A DNA stretch of 64,000 bases from Corynebacterium kroppenstedtii DSM 44385 (lineage in GTDB: Bacteria; Actinomycetota; Actinomycetes; Mycobacteriales; Mycobacteriaceae), in assembly GCF_000023145.1 (NCBI RefSeq), contig NC_012704.1, positions 1,736,001-1,800,000 of the forward strand. Direction: 5' to 3'. The first letter of the stretch is position 1. Each line of letters begins with the position of its first letter. The translations under genes and the position numbers were made by a program. This document shows, in pieces, positions 1 to 9,698 of this stretch. The notes below the pieces were generated by a model that did not search any database, was not told the DNA's origin, and saw nothing but the letters and a program-made list of their open reading frames with translations.

Positions 1-2046
1 GAAACTGCGCCGCCACGACTTCAAAATCGGATCAGATTCATCAAAGGCATAGAGGTCAACTGTCCCGTCATAAGCATCCACCGTCGCCTTCACAGAGTTA
101 CGGATGTAACTCACACTATTGCCGACGGTGTTCTGCTCCGTCCCATCAGGGTTGAGAGAATCCTCCGTCGCGCCCGAAATCTGAGTGTGTTCCGAGTACG
201 GCAAGTTGTTCACGGACGTGTAGCCGTCGACAATCCACTTGATACGGCCATCAATAACCGCCGGGTACGTCTGTGAATCCGTCGTCAACCACGGGGCAAC
301 CTTATGCACGCGGTCGCGAGGGTCACGGTCGTACACGATCTTGGAATTTTTGCCCACCGCGTCCGAGAGCAACAGGTTCATCGACTGATACTTCAGGGAA
401 TACATGGCGCGGGAAACGATATTTCCGATGCCGACGCCACCTTTACCTTCATAGGTGTAATTCGACCCGTCAGTGTCGTACTCACGCGGTTTTCCAGACC
501 CGTCGTCGCCGACAATGGCGTAATCCTGATCAGTATCAGCCACACGGGGGCCATAATAAATACGCGGCTGATCAACCTTGATCTTCAACGTATCCGGGTC
601 ATCCGACTTAGTACGGTCCTTCGACTGCAAGTCAGCCACGGTATAAATTGGGTACCCGCCGCGGGACGATCCGACATCGCGGGCAACCTCATCGACTTTG
701 TTCGCCGGCGCAGCGATAAAACCGTTACCGTGCGTGTACACCGTGTGCTTGTTTATCCAGTCTTGCTGGTTACCGGAAAGCGATTTGGGATCAAGCTCAC
801 GGGCAGCGACCACATAATCTTGCATCTCACCGTTGTGTTCATAACGATCAATGCTCAGATCACTGGGGAACCCGTAGAAATTCTTCAGCTGCTGCTGCTG
901 AGTAAACGTCGCCGAAATCGCTTCGGGGTCCAGCAGCCGAATGTTCGAAATGGTTGCGGAATCATTCGCTACCGACTCGTTTTGATCCGACTTCGATTTC
1001 TCATCAGCACCCCAATTGCGGTCGTAGGTGACGTGCTCGTCAGTCAGGCCATAGTTGTACCGCGTCGACTTAATATTCCGCTCAATGTAGTCGCGTTCTT
1101 TAGCAGCACGGTTCGGGGACACATTGAACTGCTCCACCACCAAGGGCCATGCGACTCCAATAATTCCTGCCGACGCCACCATCAGCACCGCTGCCATCGC
1201 GGGAATCCTGAGATCCCGGAGGAAAATTGCCGCGAAGAACGCTGCGGCCACTACAACAGAAACGACGAGCAAGACAATCTTTGCGGGCAACACAGCATTG
1301 ATGTCGGTGAAGGAGCCGCCCGTGAATGTCGAATGGTCCTTAGACAGCAAGCGATAGCGATCGAACCAATAGTCGACGGCCTTCACGACCATGAAAATTC
1401 CGGCGATCGACGCCATCTGCACGCGAGCTTGGCTCATCACCGTCGCCCGCTTACCGGCGCGGGGATCCCCCGTCCGGATAGCCCCCAACAGCCAGTTCAT
1501 GACGAGGTTAACGACGAACGCCACAACCGTCAGCGTCAACAGGACCGAGAGCAGCCATGACCAGAACGGCACGCTAAATGCATAGAACCCGTAGTCGTGG
1601 TGGAACTGCGGATCCGATTCGCCGAAGCTCTCACGATGCATAAACATCAAGATCATGCGCCACTCGGACTGTGCAGCTAATCCGGCGAATAGCCCGACGA
1701 CCAGCGGCAAACCCACCAGAACAGCCCGTGAGGATCGAACAATAACCTGCCGATAGGCCTCGAGCGGACTGTGGGGGTCTGCGTCTTCGGGAACAAGAGG
1801 GCGATACTTAATGGCTACCCACGCGGCTGCCCATATCGACGCGGCGGCAAGCAGCCCAACCACGACGAACAGCACGATCCGAGTGACGAGTTCAGTGACA
1901 TACACTCGGCCGAAGTTCATGGAATTAAACCATGCAACATCAGTAAAAACAGCTACTGCGACAGGCAACAGCATGACGATAATGGCCAGTATCACCGCAA
2001 CAACGGGCCACCGGCGGGGAGCCTTTCGCTTAACCGACTTGGGCAC
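1..2046 (-). CDS. UPF0182 family integral membrane protein (3' end cut by window edge)
   Basis: Reading the minus strand from a GTG at 2046 gives an open frame that runs off the window start, about 682 codons. The N-terminus is basic and followed by a membrane segment (reading PRRWPVVAVILAI). The last visible residues read DPILKSWRRSF, which matches the conserved C-terminal half of UPF0182 proteins (M. tuberculosis Rv3193c; typically about 900-1000 residues). The family has about seven N-terminal membrane segments and a large extracytoplasmic domain of unknown function. The start was chosen because AGGAG lies about 10 bases upstream; a GTG at 2085 is the alternative. It is divergent from the PPA1309 gene. 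The family assignment is confident; the role is unknown. Confidence 0.85.
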   Translation of the reverse strand, partial: MPKSVKRKAPRRWPVVAVILAIIVMLLPVAVAVFTDVAWFNSMNFGRVYVTELVTRIVLFVVVGLLAAASIWAAAWVAIKYRPLVPEDADPHSPLEAYRQVIVRSSRAVLVGLPLVVGLFAGLAAQSEWRMILMFMHRESFGESDPQFHHDYGFYAFSVPFWSWLLSVLLTLTVVAFVVNLVMNWLLGAIRTGDPRAGKRATVMSQARVQMASIAGIFMVVKAVDYWFDRYRLLSKDHSTFTGGSFTDINAVLPAKIVLLVVSVVVAAAFFAAIFLRDLRIPAMAAVLMVASAGIIGVAWPLVVEQFNVSPNRAAKERDYIERNIKSTRYNYGLTDEHVTYDRNWGADEKSKSDQNESVANDSATISNIRLLDPEAISATFTQQQQLKNFYGFPSDLSIDRYEHNGEMQDYVVAARELDPKSLSGNQQDWINKHTVYTHGNGFIAAPANKVDEVARDVGSSRGGYPIYTVADLQSKDRTKSDDPDTLKIKVDQPRIYYGPRVADTDQDYAIVGDDGSGKPREYDTDGSNYTYEGKGGVGIGNIVSRAMYSLKYQSMNLLLSDAVGKNSKIVYDRDPRDRVHKVAPWLTTDSQTYPAVIDGRIKWIVDGYTSVNNLPYSEHTQISGATEDSLNPDGTEQNTVGNSVSYIRNSVKATVDAYDGTVDLYAFDESDPILKSWRRSF

Positions 2047-2192
2047 CTTTTCGCTTCTCCTAATCAGAGGGTCATTGCTGTTCACTGTACTTGAACCTGG
2101 GCCGGCGTCGATAACCTAGGAGTTCCGCGTGCAACCGAGCCCCGCGAGCGTGTTTCTTGCGAGCCCACCAGCGCGGCATGAATACTTTCTGT

Positions 2193-2849
2193 ATGTCCGA
2201 ATTTAGTCCTTTTTCCTCGTCATCAACGCCTGCTACATCACCCAATAGGACGCGATCTTCAACTCATACTTCGCATTTCACCCGGCACCAACCCACCACA
2301 CAGCAGCTCCTAGAACGAGCAATGCGTGAAGCTGTTGACTTTATTCACGCCGAAGGGTGGGATCAGCCCCCAACATTGTTTGGCTTAGTTCCGGGGACAA
2401 TTATTGCCCGAGAAACGGGAAACCTCATTAATGAGGAGGAGGAACAAAATTTAACGCTCGTTGTCCAAGACCTACCGGAGATCGGCTCCGGAGACGAGCT
2501 TCACGATTACGTCGCCCGGACCGCCTGGCCGCCAACCGTGGCTGGCGCGATCCTGGCCCACGAAATTATGTTCACGATTGCCGCGGAGCCAGGTTCACGT
2601 CCTCGCAAAGCTCGGCTATTTAGCGGGATGATTAACGGCGGGCCCGACCTTACCTTGCTTCAGCTACGGCCTACCGAAGAAGAATTGGATGCAGCCGGCG
2701 CGTTCAGTCAAGACAACATCGAACTCCTTGGAGGTCCCGATATCGCTCCCGAGATTGTTGAGCTCCTGCGTTCGACGTTTGAGCCTGTCGAAGACAGTGA
2801 CGAGACGCCCGTCGATAACGCCTCCTTCACGACTGACTCGGACTACTAG
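2193..2849 (+). CDS. PPA1309-family conserved actinobacterial protein
   Basis: The protein is 218 residues if it starts at ATG 2193 (MSEFSPF); an in-frame ATG at 2157 would add 12 residues. After a Ser/Thr-rich leader of about 40 residues comes the conserved core: an AMREAVDFIHAEGWDQPPTLFGLVP segment (first part), then VARTAWPPTVAGAILAHEI, which is typical of the PPA1309 family. No signal peptide or membrane segment is visible, so it is probably cytoplasmic. The family is restricted to actinobacteria and has no known biochemical function. Its position next to UPF0182 is conserved in corynebacteria. The acidic tail (residues about 190-218) looks disordered. Confidence 0.75.
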   Translation: MSEFSPFSSSSTPATSPNRTRSSTHTSHFTRHQPTTQQLLERAMREAVDFIHAEGWDQPPTLFGLVPGTIIARETGNLINEEEEQNLTLVVQDLPEIGSGDELHDYVARTAWPPTVAGAILAHEIMFTIAAEPGSRPRKARLFSGMINGGPDLTLLQLRPTEEELDAAGAFSQDNIELLGGPDIAPEIVELLRSTFEPVEDSDETPVDNASFTTDSDY

Positions 2850-2930
2850 AGCCTTACTCCCCTGTTGGTTGCCCGTATTACATCCCAACTGATGACACCG
2901 AGTAGTAACTAAGCAGTAGCTACCAAACCT

Positions 2931-2966
2931 AAAAAGAGCGCCCCGGCTATACAGCTGGGGCGCTCT
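2931..2966 (-). terminator. Rho-independent terminator of the YhgE gene
   Basis: A perfect 10-bp stem (AGAGCGCCCC, 2935-2944, with GGGGCGCTCT, 2957-2966) encloses a 12-base loop. Read on the minus strand it is followed by five T residues (2931-2935). It begins 13 bases after the stop of the YhgE/Pip gene at 2979. Confidence 0.85.
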
Positions 2967-2978
2967 GACATCAGCACA

Positions 2979-5420
2979 CTAAATATCGATCGCGGGGTGT
3001 AACCGCTCCACCGTCCACTTCCGGTCACGGTAGGCACACAGCGCGGTGATGCCAATACAAATGGCACCAATGATGATAAGCGCCAGTATTGATTGAGGCA
3101 GACGCTGATCAATGTTGCCGTACATCAATTGGCGGAACCCGTTCACTGAGTAAGTCCAGGGGTTAACTGGGTGTAGCCACTGGAATAGTTTAGGCTCCGT
3201 CTCAACAGGGTAGAGCCCGTTTGACGAAAGAATCTGCAACATCAGCAACGCCATCGCTGCAACCTTACCGGGCCCAGGCCCCAATGCGACGTTCAACATT
3301 TGGTTAATAGCAGCGAACACAATGGAAACGCCGATTGAGAAGATCCATAGTGCCCACGGGTGTGCCACATCCATTCCCACTAGAGTTAGCGTGACCACAA
3401 TAATCATCGTCGCTTGAAGGATAGCGATGATGCTGGCCGGCCATAGGCCATCAAGCGCCGCGCGCAAGGGGGCAACACCCGATGCTACGGCCCGGTTCTG
3501 AAGTGGCCGGAGCAATAAGAATGTAATGAGGCCACCGATGAACATTGCTAATGAGAAGAAGAACGGAGCTAGGCCGGAACCGAAGACTTGATCCCCTGAA
3601 AAATCCTTTGCCGACAACTTTGCAGGATCAGACATGACGCGCGCTGACGCCTCACGCTGAGGTGTCGTCCATGAGGGAACCTTCTTAGCCCCATCGCCCA
3701 ACTTGTCCTTCAATTCACCCAAGCCGGTGGAAATCTTACCTGAGCCATCCTGTAACTTGCCGGCACCATCGGAAAGCTTATGCGCTCCCTGTTGAAGCCG
3801 GGTAGTGCCGCTTGACAATTGAGTAGCACCATCTTTAAGCCGATTCGTGCCAGCGGCCAGTTGCTTACCCCCATCGGCTAGTTTCGCAGATCCTTGAACA
3901 GCCTGGGGCATTCCTGCCTTAAGAGTCTGGGCACCAGAATCCAACTGTCCCAAACCGGAACTTAACTGACCCGAAGCGTTAACAAGGGGTGTTGTGCCCT
4001 CCTTACGCAGCTGACTTGACCCTGATGCCACAGTGTTAGCGCCTTCACTTAACTGGTCAAGCCCCGTGTTGAGCTCATTAATTTTACTCTGAATTGGTCC
4101 TGCACCATTAGCAAGCTGGTTAATCCCACCACGGAACTCAGCAGAAGGATCGTTAAGCTGATAAGCCAGCGCAGACGTCCCCTGTGAAAGCTGGTTAACT
4201 TTGGCGAGGTTTTCTGAATTCTTACCTAACCCCTGCGAGTCAATTTGCACCGCGAGCCCGTCAAGCTGGTTCGCAACGTTCTGTGCTGTAGGATCTGACG
4301 ATTTATGCAGCTGACTAGCGATAGCCCTAACTTTGTCTGACTGACCAGTTTGGGCCTTCGACGCTTGCTGGGCGATACCGTTGATTTGCTGAACGCCACC
4401 GTTGACTTGCGTTGCGACGGTACCGAGCTGATCGAGGCCACCAGTGAGCTGCCCCATTTTTGCATCGATCCCTGCCAACGGCGCAGTACTTTGCTGGACC
4501 TGGGCCTTTATCTGGTCTGCGCCCGCCGCAACTTTAGCTGATCCCTCAGAAACCTCACCGAGTTTTTGATCAACCTGACCAATGCCGTCGTGAATCTTAT
4601 CTGAGCCTGCTTTGGCCTCACCCATCTTTTCCGAAAGAGTGTTCACGCCTGTGCTAGCCTCGGCCAACTTGTCGTGCAGCGTCGATGCCCCTTGGGAAAG
4701 ATCATTTGCCCCGCTATTCACTTTTGTTGCACCTGACGCTAATTGGTTCGCGCCATCATGCGCGTTGCCGAGACCAGAATCTAGTTGATCAGCTCCATCC
4801 TTAAGATCTCCCAGTTTGTCCCCAACTTGATTAGATCCATCCTGCAACTTGTCAGCAGCGTCAGCGGCCTGGCCAATCCCTGCACCAGCTTCTTGCATAC
4901 TGACCAAAACTTTTCCTACAACCTGTTCTCCAAGGGTTGATGAAATCACGGGCACCATTTCACGCATGGTGTTCTGTCCGATCAGCGTTGCCAGGTAGCC
5001 GTTAGTCGTGTTGTAGTTAGTTTGAATAACGGCCTGCTCAGCTTTCGTACCACTGGGGGATGCGACTGCTTTAGAAAAGTCCGGCGTAAGACGGACCATA
5101 AAGTAATAGTCTCCGTCTTCAACCCCCTTCGTGGCCTTATCATTACTGACAAAGTCAAAGTCAATGCGCTTATCGTCTTTTAACTTATCGGAAATCTGGT
5201 CACCTGCACGTAACTCCTTTCCCTGAACATTCGCACCTTTATCGTCGTTAACGAATGCAACAGGAAGCTTCTCCACGTGCCCAAAAGGGTTCCAAAAAGC
5301 CCACAAATAAAGGCAGGAATAAAGAAGAGGAATAAAGATAATGGCACCAACTGCCAGACGCCCCAATTTGGAACGACGAAAACGGCGGAGCTCTGAGCCC
5401 AAATTCAAACCAGAAATCAT
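2979..5420 (-). CDS. YhgE/Pip-domain ABC-2-type membrane protein
   Basis: This is an 813-residue membrane protein. One N-terminal membrane segment (about residues 19-42) is followed by a YhgE/Pip N-terminal domain, then a long extracytoplasmic region (about residues 180-600). That region is built from a repeated pattern in which Leu and Gly recur every 7-11 residues (LxxGxxxLxxG), as in phage-infection-protein-like sequences. About five C-terminal membrane segments form an ABC-2-type permease domain. The family includes Pip (phage receptor of Lactococcus) and ESX-associated YueB-like proteins; a transport substrate is not known. Its ATG overlaps the stop of the upstream ATPase-like gene by one base (TAATG), so the two are probably translated together as a permease/ATPase pair. 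A terminator follows. Confidence 0.85.
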   Translation of the reverse strand: MISGLNLGSELRRFRRSKLGRLAVGAIIFIPLLYSCLYLWAFWNPFGHVEKLPVAFVNDDKGANVQGKELRAGDQISDKLKDDKRIDFDFVSNDKATKGVEDGDYYFMVRLTPDFSKAVASPSGTKAEQAVIQTNYNTTNGYLATLIGQNTMREMVPVISSTLGEQVVGKVLVSMQEAGAGIGQAADAADKLQDGSNQVGDKLGDLKDGADQLDSGLGNAHDGANQLASGATKVNSGANDLSQGASTLHDKLAEASTGVNTLSEKMGEAKAGSDKIHDGIGQVDQKLGEVSEGSAKVAAGADQIKAQVQQSTAPLAGIDAKMGQLTGGLDQLGTVATQVNGGVQQINGIAQQASKAQTGQSDKVRAIASQLHKSSDPTAQNVANQLDGLAVQIDSQGLGKNSENLAKVNQLSQGTSALAYQLNDPSAEFRGGINQLANGAGPIQSKINELNTGLDQLSEGANTVASGSSQLRKEGTTPLVNASGQLSSGLGQLDSGAQTLKAGMPQAVQGSAKLADGGKQLAAGTNRLKDGATQLSSGTTRLQQGAHKLSDGAGKLQDGSGKISTGLGELKDKLGDGAKKVPSWTTPQREASARVMSDPAKLSAKDFSGDQVFGSGLAPFFFSLAMFIGGLITFLLLRPLQNRAVASGVAPLRAALDGLWPASIIAILQATMIIVVTLTLVGMDVAHPWALWIFSIGVSIVFAAINQMLNVALGPGPGKVAAMALLMLQILSSNGLYPVETEPKLFQWLHPVNPWTYSVNGFRQLMYGNIDQRLPQSILALIIIGAICIGITALCAYRDRKWTVERLHPAIDI

Positions 5421-6370
5421 TAAAGTGTCTCCTCATCGGATCCAGCGGCTACCGCATCAAACCTGGCAGTCTCGTTATTATTTATATCGTCCTGGGTATC
5501 AGGGGATGGATTAACGGATACAGAATCAGTGGAACGGGCAGTGTTTCTGTCTTGCAGAACCCCCGGGGGTAACTCCTCAACTATTGGAACAACGCTGTCG
5601 TTATCCGTATTAAAGAGTTCAATCAACGTGTGATCTGGCATGAGTGAATCTGGAATCGGATTGACCGTATTCACGATCACTGGCATTCGTTGAGCTAATC
5701 TCGAGAGAACATGAATGAGAACAAGGCGCAAGTCATACTCTCGAACTTGCTCGAGATCATCCATGACCAATAGTCCGATTTCTTCGGAATTTGCCGGAGC
5801 CAGCGCAAGAGAAATTCTGATCAAAATGTTGTCCAAGCTGGTCAATTCAGCGACATAAGAGTCTAATGACGGTAAGGCTCGGTCGCCGAAGACATCCCCG
5901 CACAAAGATTCATAGTATTCCTGATCAGCGGGCTTCGTCCACACTATCCATGGGTGTGACCAACTCTTATGCTCAGTCAACACCGTTCGGAGACGAACAT
6001 CGCCATCCAGGCCATCGATCTCATCGACCCCGGCAATTGCCACCATTTTATTAATTTTGTTAGGCTTTCGCTCCCCAAGCACGGTCAACGTACCAGCATC
6101 CAACTTCATCCGCCCAGAAATACTCAACGCTAGTGATGTTCGGCCTGATCCTCCGCGGCCGGAAAGAATAGTCAACCCGCTACCGGGCACGGTGAGATTA
6201 AGATGCCCAAATACTCGGCCTTCGGCAGCTGACAGCGCGATATCTTCGGCGACCACTGCTGGAGCACTTTCGTCGTCAGCATGAGATTTTCTGTGTGTTC
6301 GAGCTGACGTCGCGGCAAATTTACCCACGCCTTTGATGGGCTGACTTCCGTCAGATTGACGCTCTCGCAC
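5420..6370 (-). CDS. Degenerate ABC ATPase-like partner of the YhgE protein
   Basis: The protein is 316 residues from a GTG at 6370; AAGGAG lies five bases upstream, so the in-frame ATG at 6406 is less likely. The fold is that of an ABC nucleotide-binding domain: the Walker A region reads GRGGSGRTSL (residues 71-80), with Arg77 where Lys is canonical. The Walker B region reads LLVMDDLEQV. I cannot find an LSGGQ signature; the corresponding stretch reads AELTSLDNILIRIS. Similar GRTS variants occur in actinobacterial ATPases paired with YhgE, as far as I recall. The C-terminal 60 residues are polar and probably disordered. The gene is translationally coupled to the permease. ATP hydrolysis may be weak or absent. 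Confidence 0.7.
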   Translation of the reverse strand: MRERQSDGSQPIKGVGKFAATSARTHRKSHADDESAPAVVAEDIALSAAEGRVFGHLNLTVPGSGLTILSGRGGSGRTSLALSISGRMKLDAGTLTVLGERKPNKINKMVAIAGVDEIDGLDGDVRLRTVLTEHKSWSHPWIVWTKPADQEYYESLCGDVFGDRALPSLDSYVAELTSLDNILIRISLALAPANSEEIGLLVMDDLEQVREYDLRLVLIHVLSRLAQRMPVIVNTVNPIPDSLMPDHTLIELFNTDNDSVVPIVEELPPGVLQDRNTARSTDSVSVNPSPDTQDDINNNETARFDAVAAGSDEETL

Positions 6371-6845
6371 GTTAACTCCTTCGTATAAAACGAAACTGTG
6401 AATCACGGGGCAACCCTGACTCCACAGCCCTTCAGATCTGACTAGACCAATTTAGCTATAAAGATATAAGCGTACTCATTGGGGGTTTGGCAAACGATAC
6501 ATGCCACTCTATTCCCACCATGTCCTTCCAGCACCATCCAAAATTGTGCCACTCGACATGTCTCCCGCATCGCGACTCGCCACCGGGGTTGAATACTGCT
6601 GCTCGACCACAAATGTACTCGGCCACGCCATGACGTTTCATGGATGTACCGTACGCATTCGTAGAAACTTAGCATCCAGTACGAAAGCCTTCTTTCCGCA
6701 TGATAACCCCCATCTCTCCACGATCACACAGCATTATGGCGGCACACGGCATCCTGAGAGAGCGGGCGTTGTACATTTTCCTCTGATCGCTAACGATCGC
6801 CAACTGCTTGCCACAGGACACGCCGATTGCCAATACCGCGGTCCG
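6371..6845. other. 475-bp intergenic region upstream of the ATPase-YhgE operon
   Basis: I found no convincing gene here. An AT-rich stretch at about 6445-6475 could hold the minus-strand promoter of the ATPase-YhgE pair. A tandem 10-bp repeat (GATCGCTAAC then GATCGCCAAC) lies at 6785-6804. The frames that stay open do not resemble known proteins. Confidence 0.4.
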
Positions 6846-7889
6846 TTACTCCGAACAGCTCTTCGGCTTCTTGCCCGCCTTGACCTCTTTCAACGCGGCA
6901 ACAGCGTCGGAAAGGTTATTGACCTTCGCCAACACAACGCCATCATGATCACCCGACAGCGCCTCCGTACAGTTATCGGACGGAGTCATAAACATCGTCG
7001 CCCCCGCCTTCTTCGCAGCGTCAATCTTGTGGGAGACTCCACCGATCGGCCCAACGTCACCGTTCGCGTCGATCGTGCCCGTCCCTGCGATGAATTTCCC
7101 ATCGGTAAGGTTGTCGGGGGTCAGCTTGTCGACGACCGCCAAAGTAAACATCAGCCCCGCTGATGGGCCACCAATGTCATCCAGGTGGTAGTCGATCGTC
7201 GTCCCGTCGGCAGGCTCTTGTTTGATGGTGATGCCCAAAATCGGAGTGTCATCAGACTCCCCTTGTCGCACGGGAACGGAGACGTCCTCGGATTTGCCAT
7301 CACGCTGAACCTGAAGGGTGACCTGATCTCCCACTTTATGGTCACGTACAACCTTGACCAGATCCTGCGGCTGGTCGATTTCCTTGCCATCGATCCCCTC
7401 AATGATGTCCCCCTTATGGATCTGGTCGGACCCCTCGGGCTGGGACATCACCGTGACCGCCATCGGTCGATGAAGGTACTTCATCGCTGCGGACGTCGCA
7501 TTATTTTCCGACGACGCAAACGCGGCCTGATTTTCCTTATTCACTTCCTCCGGCGACTGATTGGAGGGGAAAATCTGCTCAATCGGAACCAGTGTGTCGT
7601 TCGTTGTTGCCCACCGAGTAATCGCCTGTGGCAGCGACATGCCATGACGAACAGACACCGTGGTCATATTCAAATGGCCGGACGTCGGATAGGTTTTTGT
7701 TCCCGAAATGTCGACGACACTCTTACCGCCCGTTGTGCCCAGCGTATTAAATGTCGGACCAGGACCTTCTGCAGCATAGGGCACAGAAAGATCAATCGAG
7801 GTGCCGGGGATTTCCGTCAAACTCAGTGCAACAGCAGACGCAACCACGGGAATTGCACCGAGAATAATTGTCTTGTTGCGCAGACTCAC
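6846..7889 (-). CDS. Membrane-anchored PDZ-Lon serine protease (YlbL/Rv3194c-like)
   Basis: This is a 347-residue protein from a GTG at 7889; longer open sequence upstream overlaps the divergent gene and is not protein-like. It has one N-terminal membrane anchor (IILGAIPVVASAVALSL), then the family hallmark YAAEGPGPTFNTLG. A PDZ domain follows (about residues 150-230, around GDIIEGIDGKEI) and a C-terminal Lon-type peptidase domain. The catalytic Ser lies in GGPSAG and the catalytic Lys in GGVSHK, so the Ser-Lys dyad is intact. In Bacillus the homologue YlbL takes part in checkpoint proteolysis; in corynebacteria the substrate is unknown. It is divergent from the DUF2342 gene, an arrangement shared with M. 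tuberculosis Rv3194c-Rv3195. Confidence 0.88.
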   Translation of the reverse strand: MSLRNKTIILGAIPVVASAVALSLTEIPGTSIDLSVPYAAEGPGPTFNTLGTTGGKSVVDISGTKTYPTSGHLNMTTVSVRHGMSLPQAITRWATTNDTLVPIEQIFPSNQSPEEVNKENQAAFASSENNATSAAMKYLHRPMAVTVMSQPEGSDQIHKGDIIEGIDGKEIDQPQDLVKVVRDHKVGDQVTLQVQRDGKSEDVSVPVRQGESDDTPILGITIKQEPADGTTIDYHLDDIGGPSAGLMFTLAVVDKLTPDNLTDGKFIAGTGTIDANGDVGPIGGVSHKIDAAKKAGATMFMTPSDNCTEALSGDHDGVVLAKVNNLSDAVAALKEVKAGKKPKSCSE

Positions 7890-7986
7890 AGCGATCAAGC
7901 GTACCGGATGCCACACCAGCAACGACGACGGCCGTTCGCTATTAGCATGTGGAGAGATGCTTTCCAAAGCCGGTACCGTAGAGGGT

Positions 7987-9645
7987 ATGAGTAACCACGG
8001 CTTCGGTTTTTCTTCGAACAATAACGACAACAACGACGGTAACGACGGTAACGACCACAGCAACAAGAACAACAATAACCAGAACGGCGATAGCGGCCAG
8101 GGCAATCCTTCTAGCGGAAACAGTGGTCGCGGGGATAGCGGCAATGAACGCCACGAAGACAATGATGGCGGCAACTCCCCTGGTGGCAGCGGTAACCCTT
8201 TTGAGGCATTCTTCAATATGGGTGGTGGCTCGGCTGGCGATATACCCGGTTTTAGCGCATTTCCCGGCGGTTTCGCTGTAAGTGGATCCTCTGGTCAGGG
8301 CGGTTTAGGCGACATTCTTAGCCAGTTCGGGACGATGCTGTCTGGGATGGGGTCTTCGATGAACTCCCCTGATGCCAAAGGCCCCATCAATTTTGCGATG
8401 GCCGATAAGATTGCCGGCCAGACCATTAAGCAATCCAACCCGGCACCTGTCCGACAGTCTGATCAGAAGGCCGTCGAAGATTCCACGAGCCTGGTCGAAC
8501 TGTGGCTCAGCAATGCGACGATCCTGCCGAGCAACGGAAAAGTCCCTGAAGTATGGGATCCGTCGGAGTGGCTGTCCCGCACGCTCCCCACCTGGAAGCG
8601 CTTTATAAATCCTGTGGCAGAAAGCCTTAATGAAGCACAAAAGGATGCCCTCCCCGAAGAAGCGAAGCAGATGGCTGGTTCGCTGCTCGGCATGTTAGCC
8701 CAGGTCGGTGGCATGAACATGGGGATGCAACTGGGACGCATCTTGGGGGATATTGCCACCTCTGTCACGAGCGTCTCCGAGTGGGGGTTCTCCTTAGATG
8801 AGAAGCATGGCAGCGCACTGCTCACTGGCCAGCTGAGCACTCTTGCCGAGGAATTTAACAAACCCAAGCGTGAGGTGCTTATTTACCTGTGCGCACGGGA
8901 ACTAGCCCACCAGCGACTATTCGCCTACGTTCCGTGGCTCGAAGAGCGTCTGCTTCTCGCCGTCGAAACGTATTCACGTGGACTGTCGCTGGATACGTCC
9001 GCGATGGAAGAAGCCTCCCGGTCCATTGACCCCGAGGCACTCTCGGACCCATCGCGGATGCAAGACATGTTCCAGCAGATTCAAAACATGGATCTCTCGC
9101 CCCAAATTGTCGCCTCGAATGAACACGCGGGCATCCAGTTAGACACCATGCTGTCCCTCGTTGAAGGCTGGGTGGACAACGTTCTTGCCGACGCTCTCTT
9201 CGACCGCATCCCGGTCATGGAGTCGATCCAAAAATCCTGGTCAGCCCGGCGCGCGATGAAACCCGGATTGGAAAACATGGCGGGGAACACCGGACTGGAC
9301 TTCTCTGCTAGCCACGCCGACGAAGCGGCAGAACTGTGGCGGCGGCTCACTGTTGCGGTGGGTATTGATCGACGTGACCATGTGTGGGACCACCCCGATT
9401 TCCTTCCCACGGCTGACGATATCGCCCATCCGGCCGAATTCATCGACGGCATTCTGGGAGAATCGGACGACGACGAGTTCAACCCTATTAGCGAAATTGA
9501 AAAATTAGAGCGTGAACTCAATGAACAGTCCGGTAACACACCTAGTGATGGCGATGATGCAGACGAGGATGGTTCTACCCGCGGGAAGGGCTCGAGTGGC
9601 GGTGATGAAGACAACACCGATGGGTCCGGCGACGACGACAAATAG
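7987..9645 (+). CDS. DUF2342-family zincin-like protein (Rv3195-like)
   Basis: The protein is 552 residues from ATG 7987 with GAGGG just upstream. The first about 80 residues are low-complexity (Asn, Asp, Gly, Ser), followed by a Gly/Phe-rich stretch. The conserved core begins near NFAMADKIAGQ and includes VWDPSEWL and a helical domain ending in DFLPTADDI. The family is often labelled zinc-dependent metalloprotease, but the position expected for HExxH reads RELAHQRLF, so peptidase activity is not supported by sequence alone. The C-terminal 50 residues are acidic and probably disordered. The gene faces away from the PDZ-Lon protease, as in M. tuberculosis. Confidence 0.8.
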   Translation: MSNHGFGFSSNNNDNNDGNDGNDHSNKNNNNQNGDSGQGNPSSGNSGRGDSGNERHEDNDGGNSPGGSGNPFEAFFNMGGGSAGDIPGFSAFPGGFAVSGSSGQGGLGDILSQFGTMLSGMGSSMNSPDAKGPINFAMADKIAGQTIKQSNPAPVRQSDQKAVEDSTSLVELWLSNATILPSNGKVPEVWDPSEWLSRTLPTWKRFINPVAESLNEAQKDALPEEAKQMAGSLLGMLAQVGGMNMGMQLGRILGDIATSVTSVSEWGFSLDEKHGSALLTGQLSTLAEEFNKPKREVLIYLCARELAHQRLFAYVPWLEERLLLAVETYSRGLSLDTSAMEEASRSIDPEALSDPSRMQDMFQQIQNMDLSPQIVASNEHAGIQLDTMLSLVEGWVDNVLADALFDRIPVMESIQKSWSARRAMKPGLENMAGNTGLDFSASHADEAAELWRRLTVAVGIDRRDHVWDHPDFLPTADDIAHPAEFIDGILGESDDDEFNPISEIEKLERELNEQSGNTPSDGDDADEDGSTRGKGSSGGDEDNTDGSGDDDK

Positions 9646-9698
9646 ACACTCGCACGACATACTCACACTAGATATTCACAGCGGAAGACAAGCAGCAC

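Noticed and set aside
304..1560. 418-residue plus-strand open frame
   Set aside because: It is antisense to UPF0182, whose minus-strand translation matches a known family.
6501..7163. 220-residue plus-strand open frame
   Set aside because: No recognisable similarity, and it runs antisense into the PDZ-Lon protease gene.
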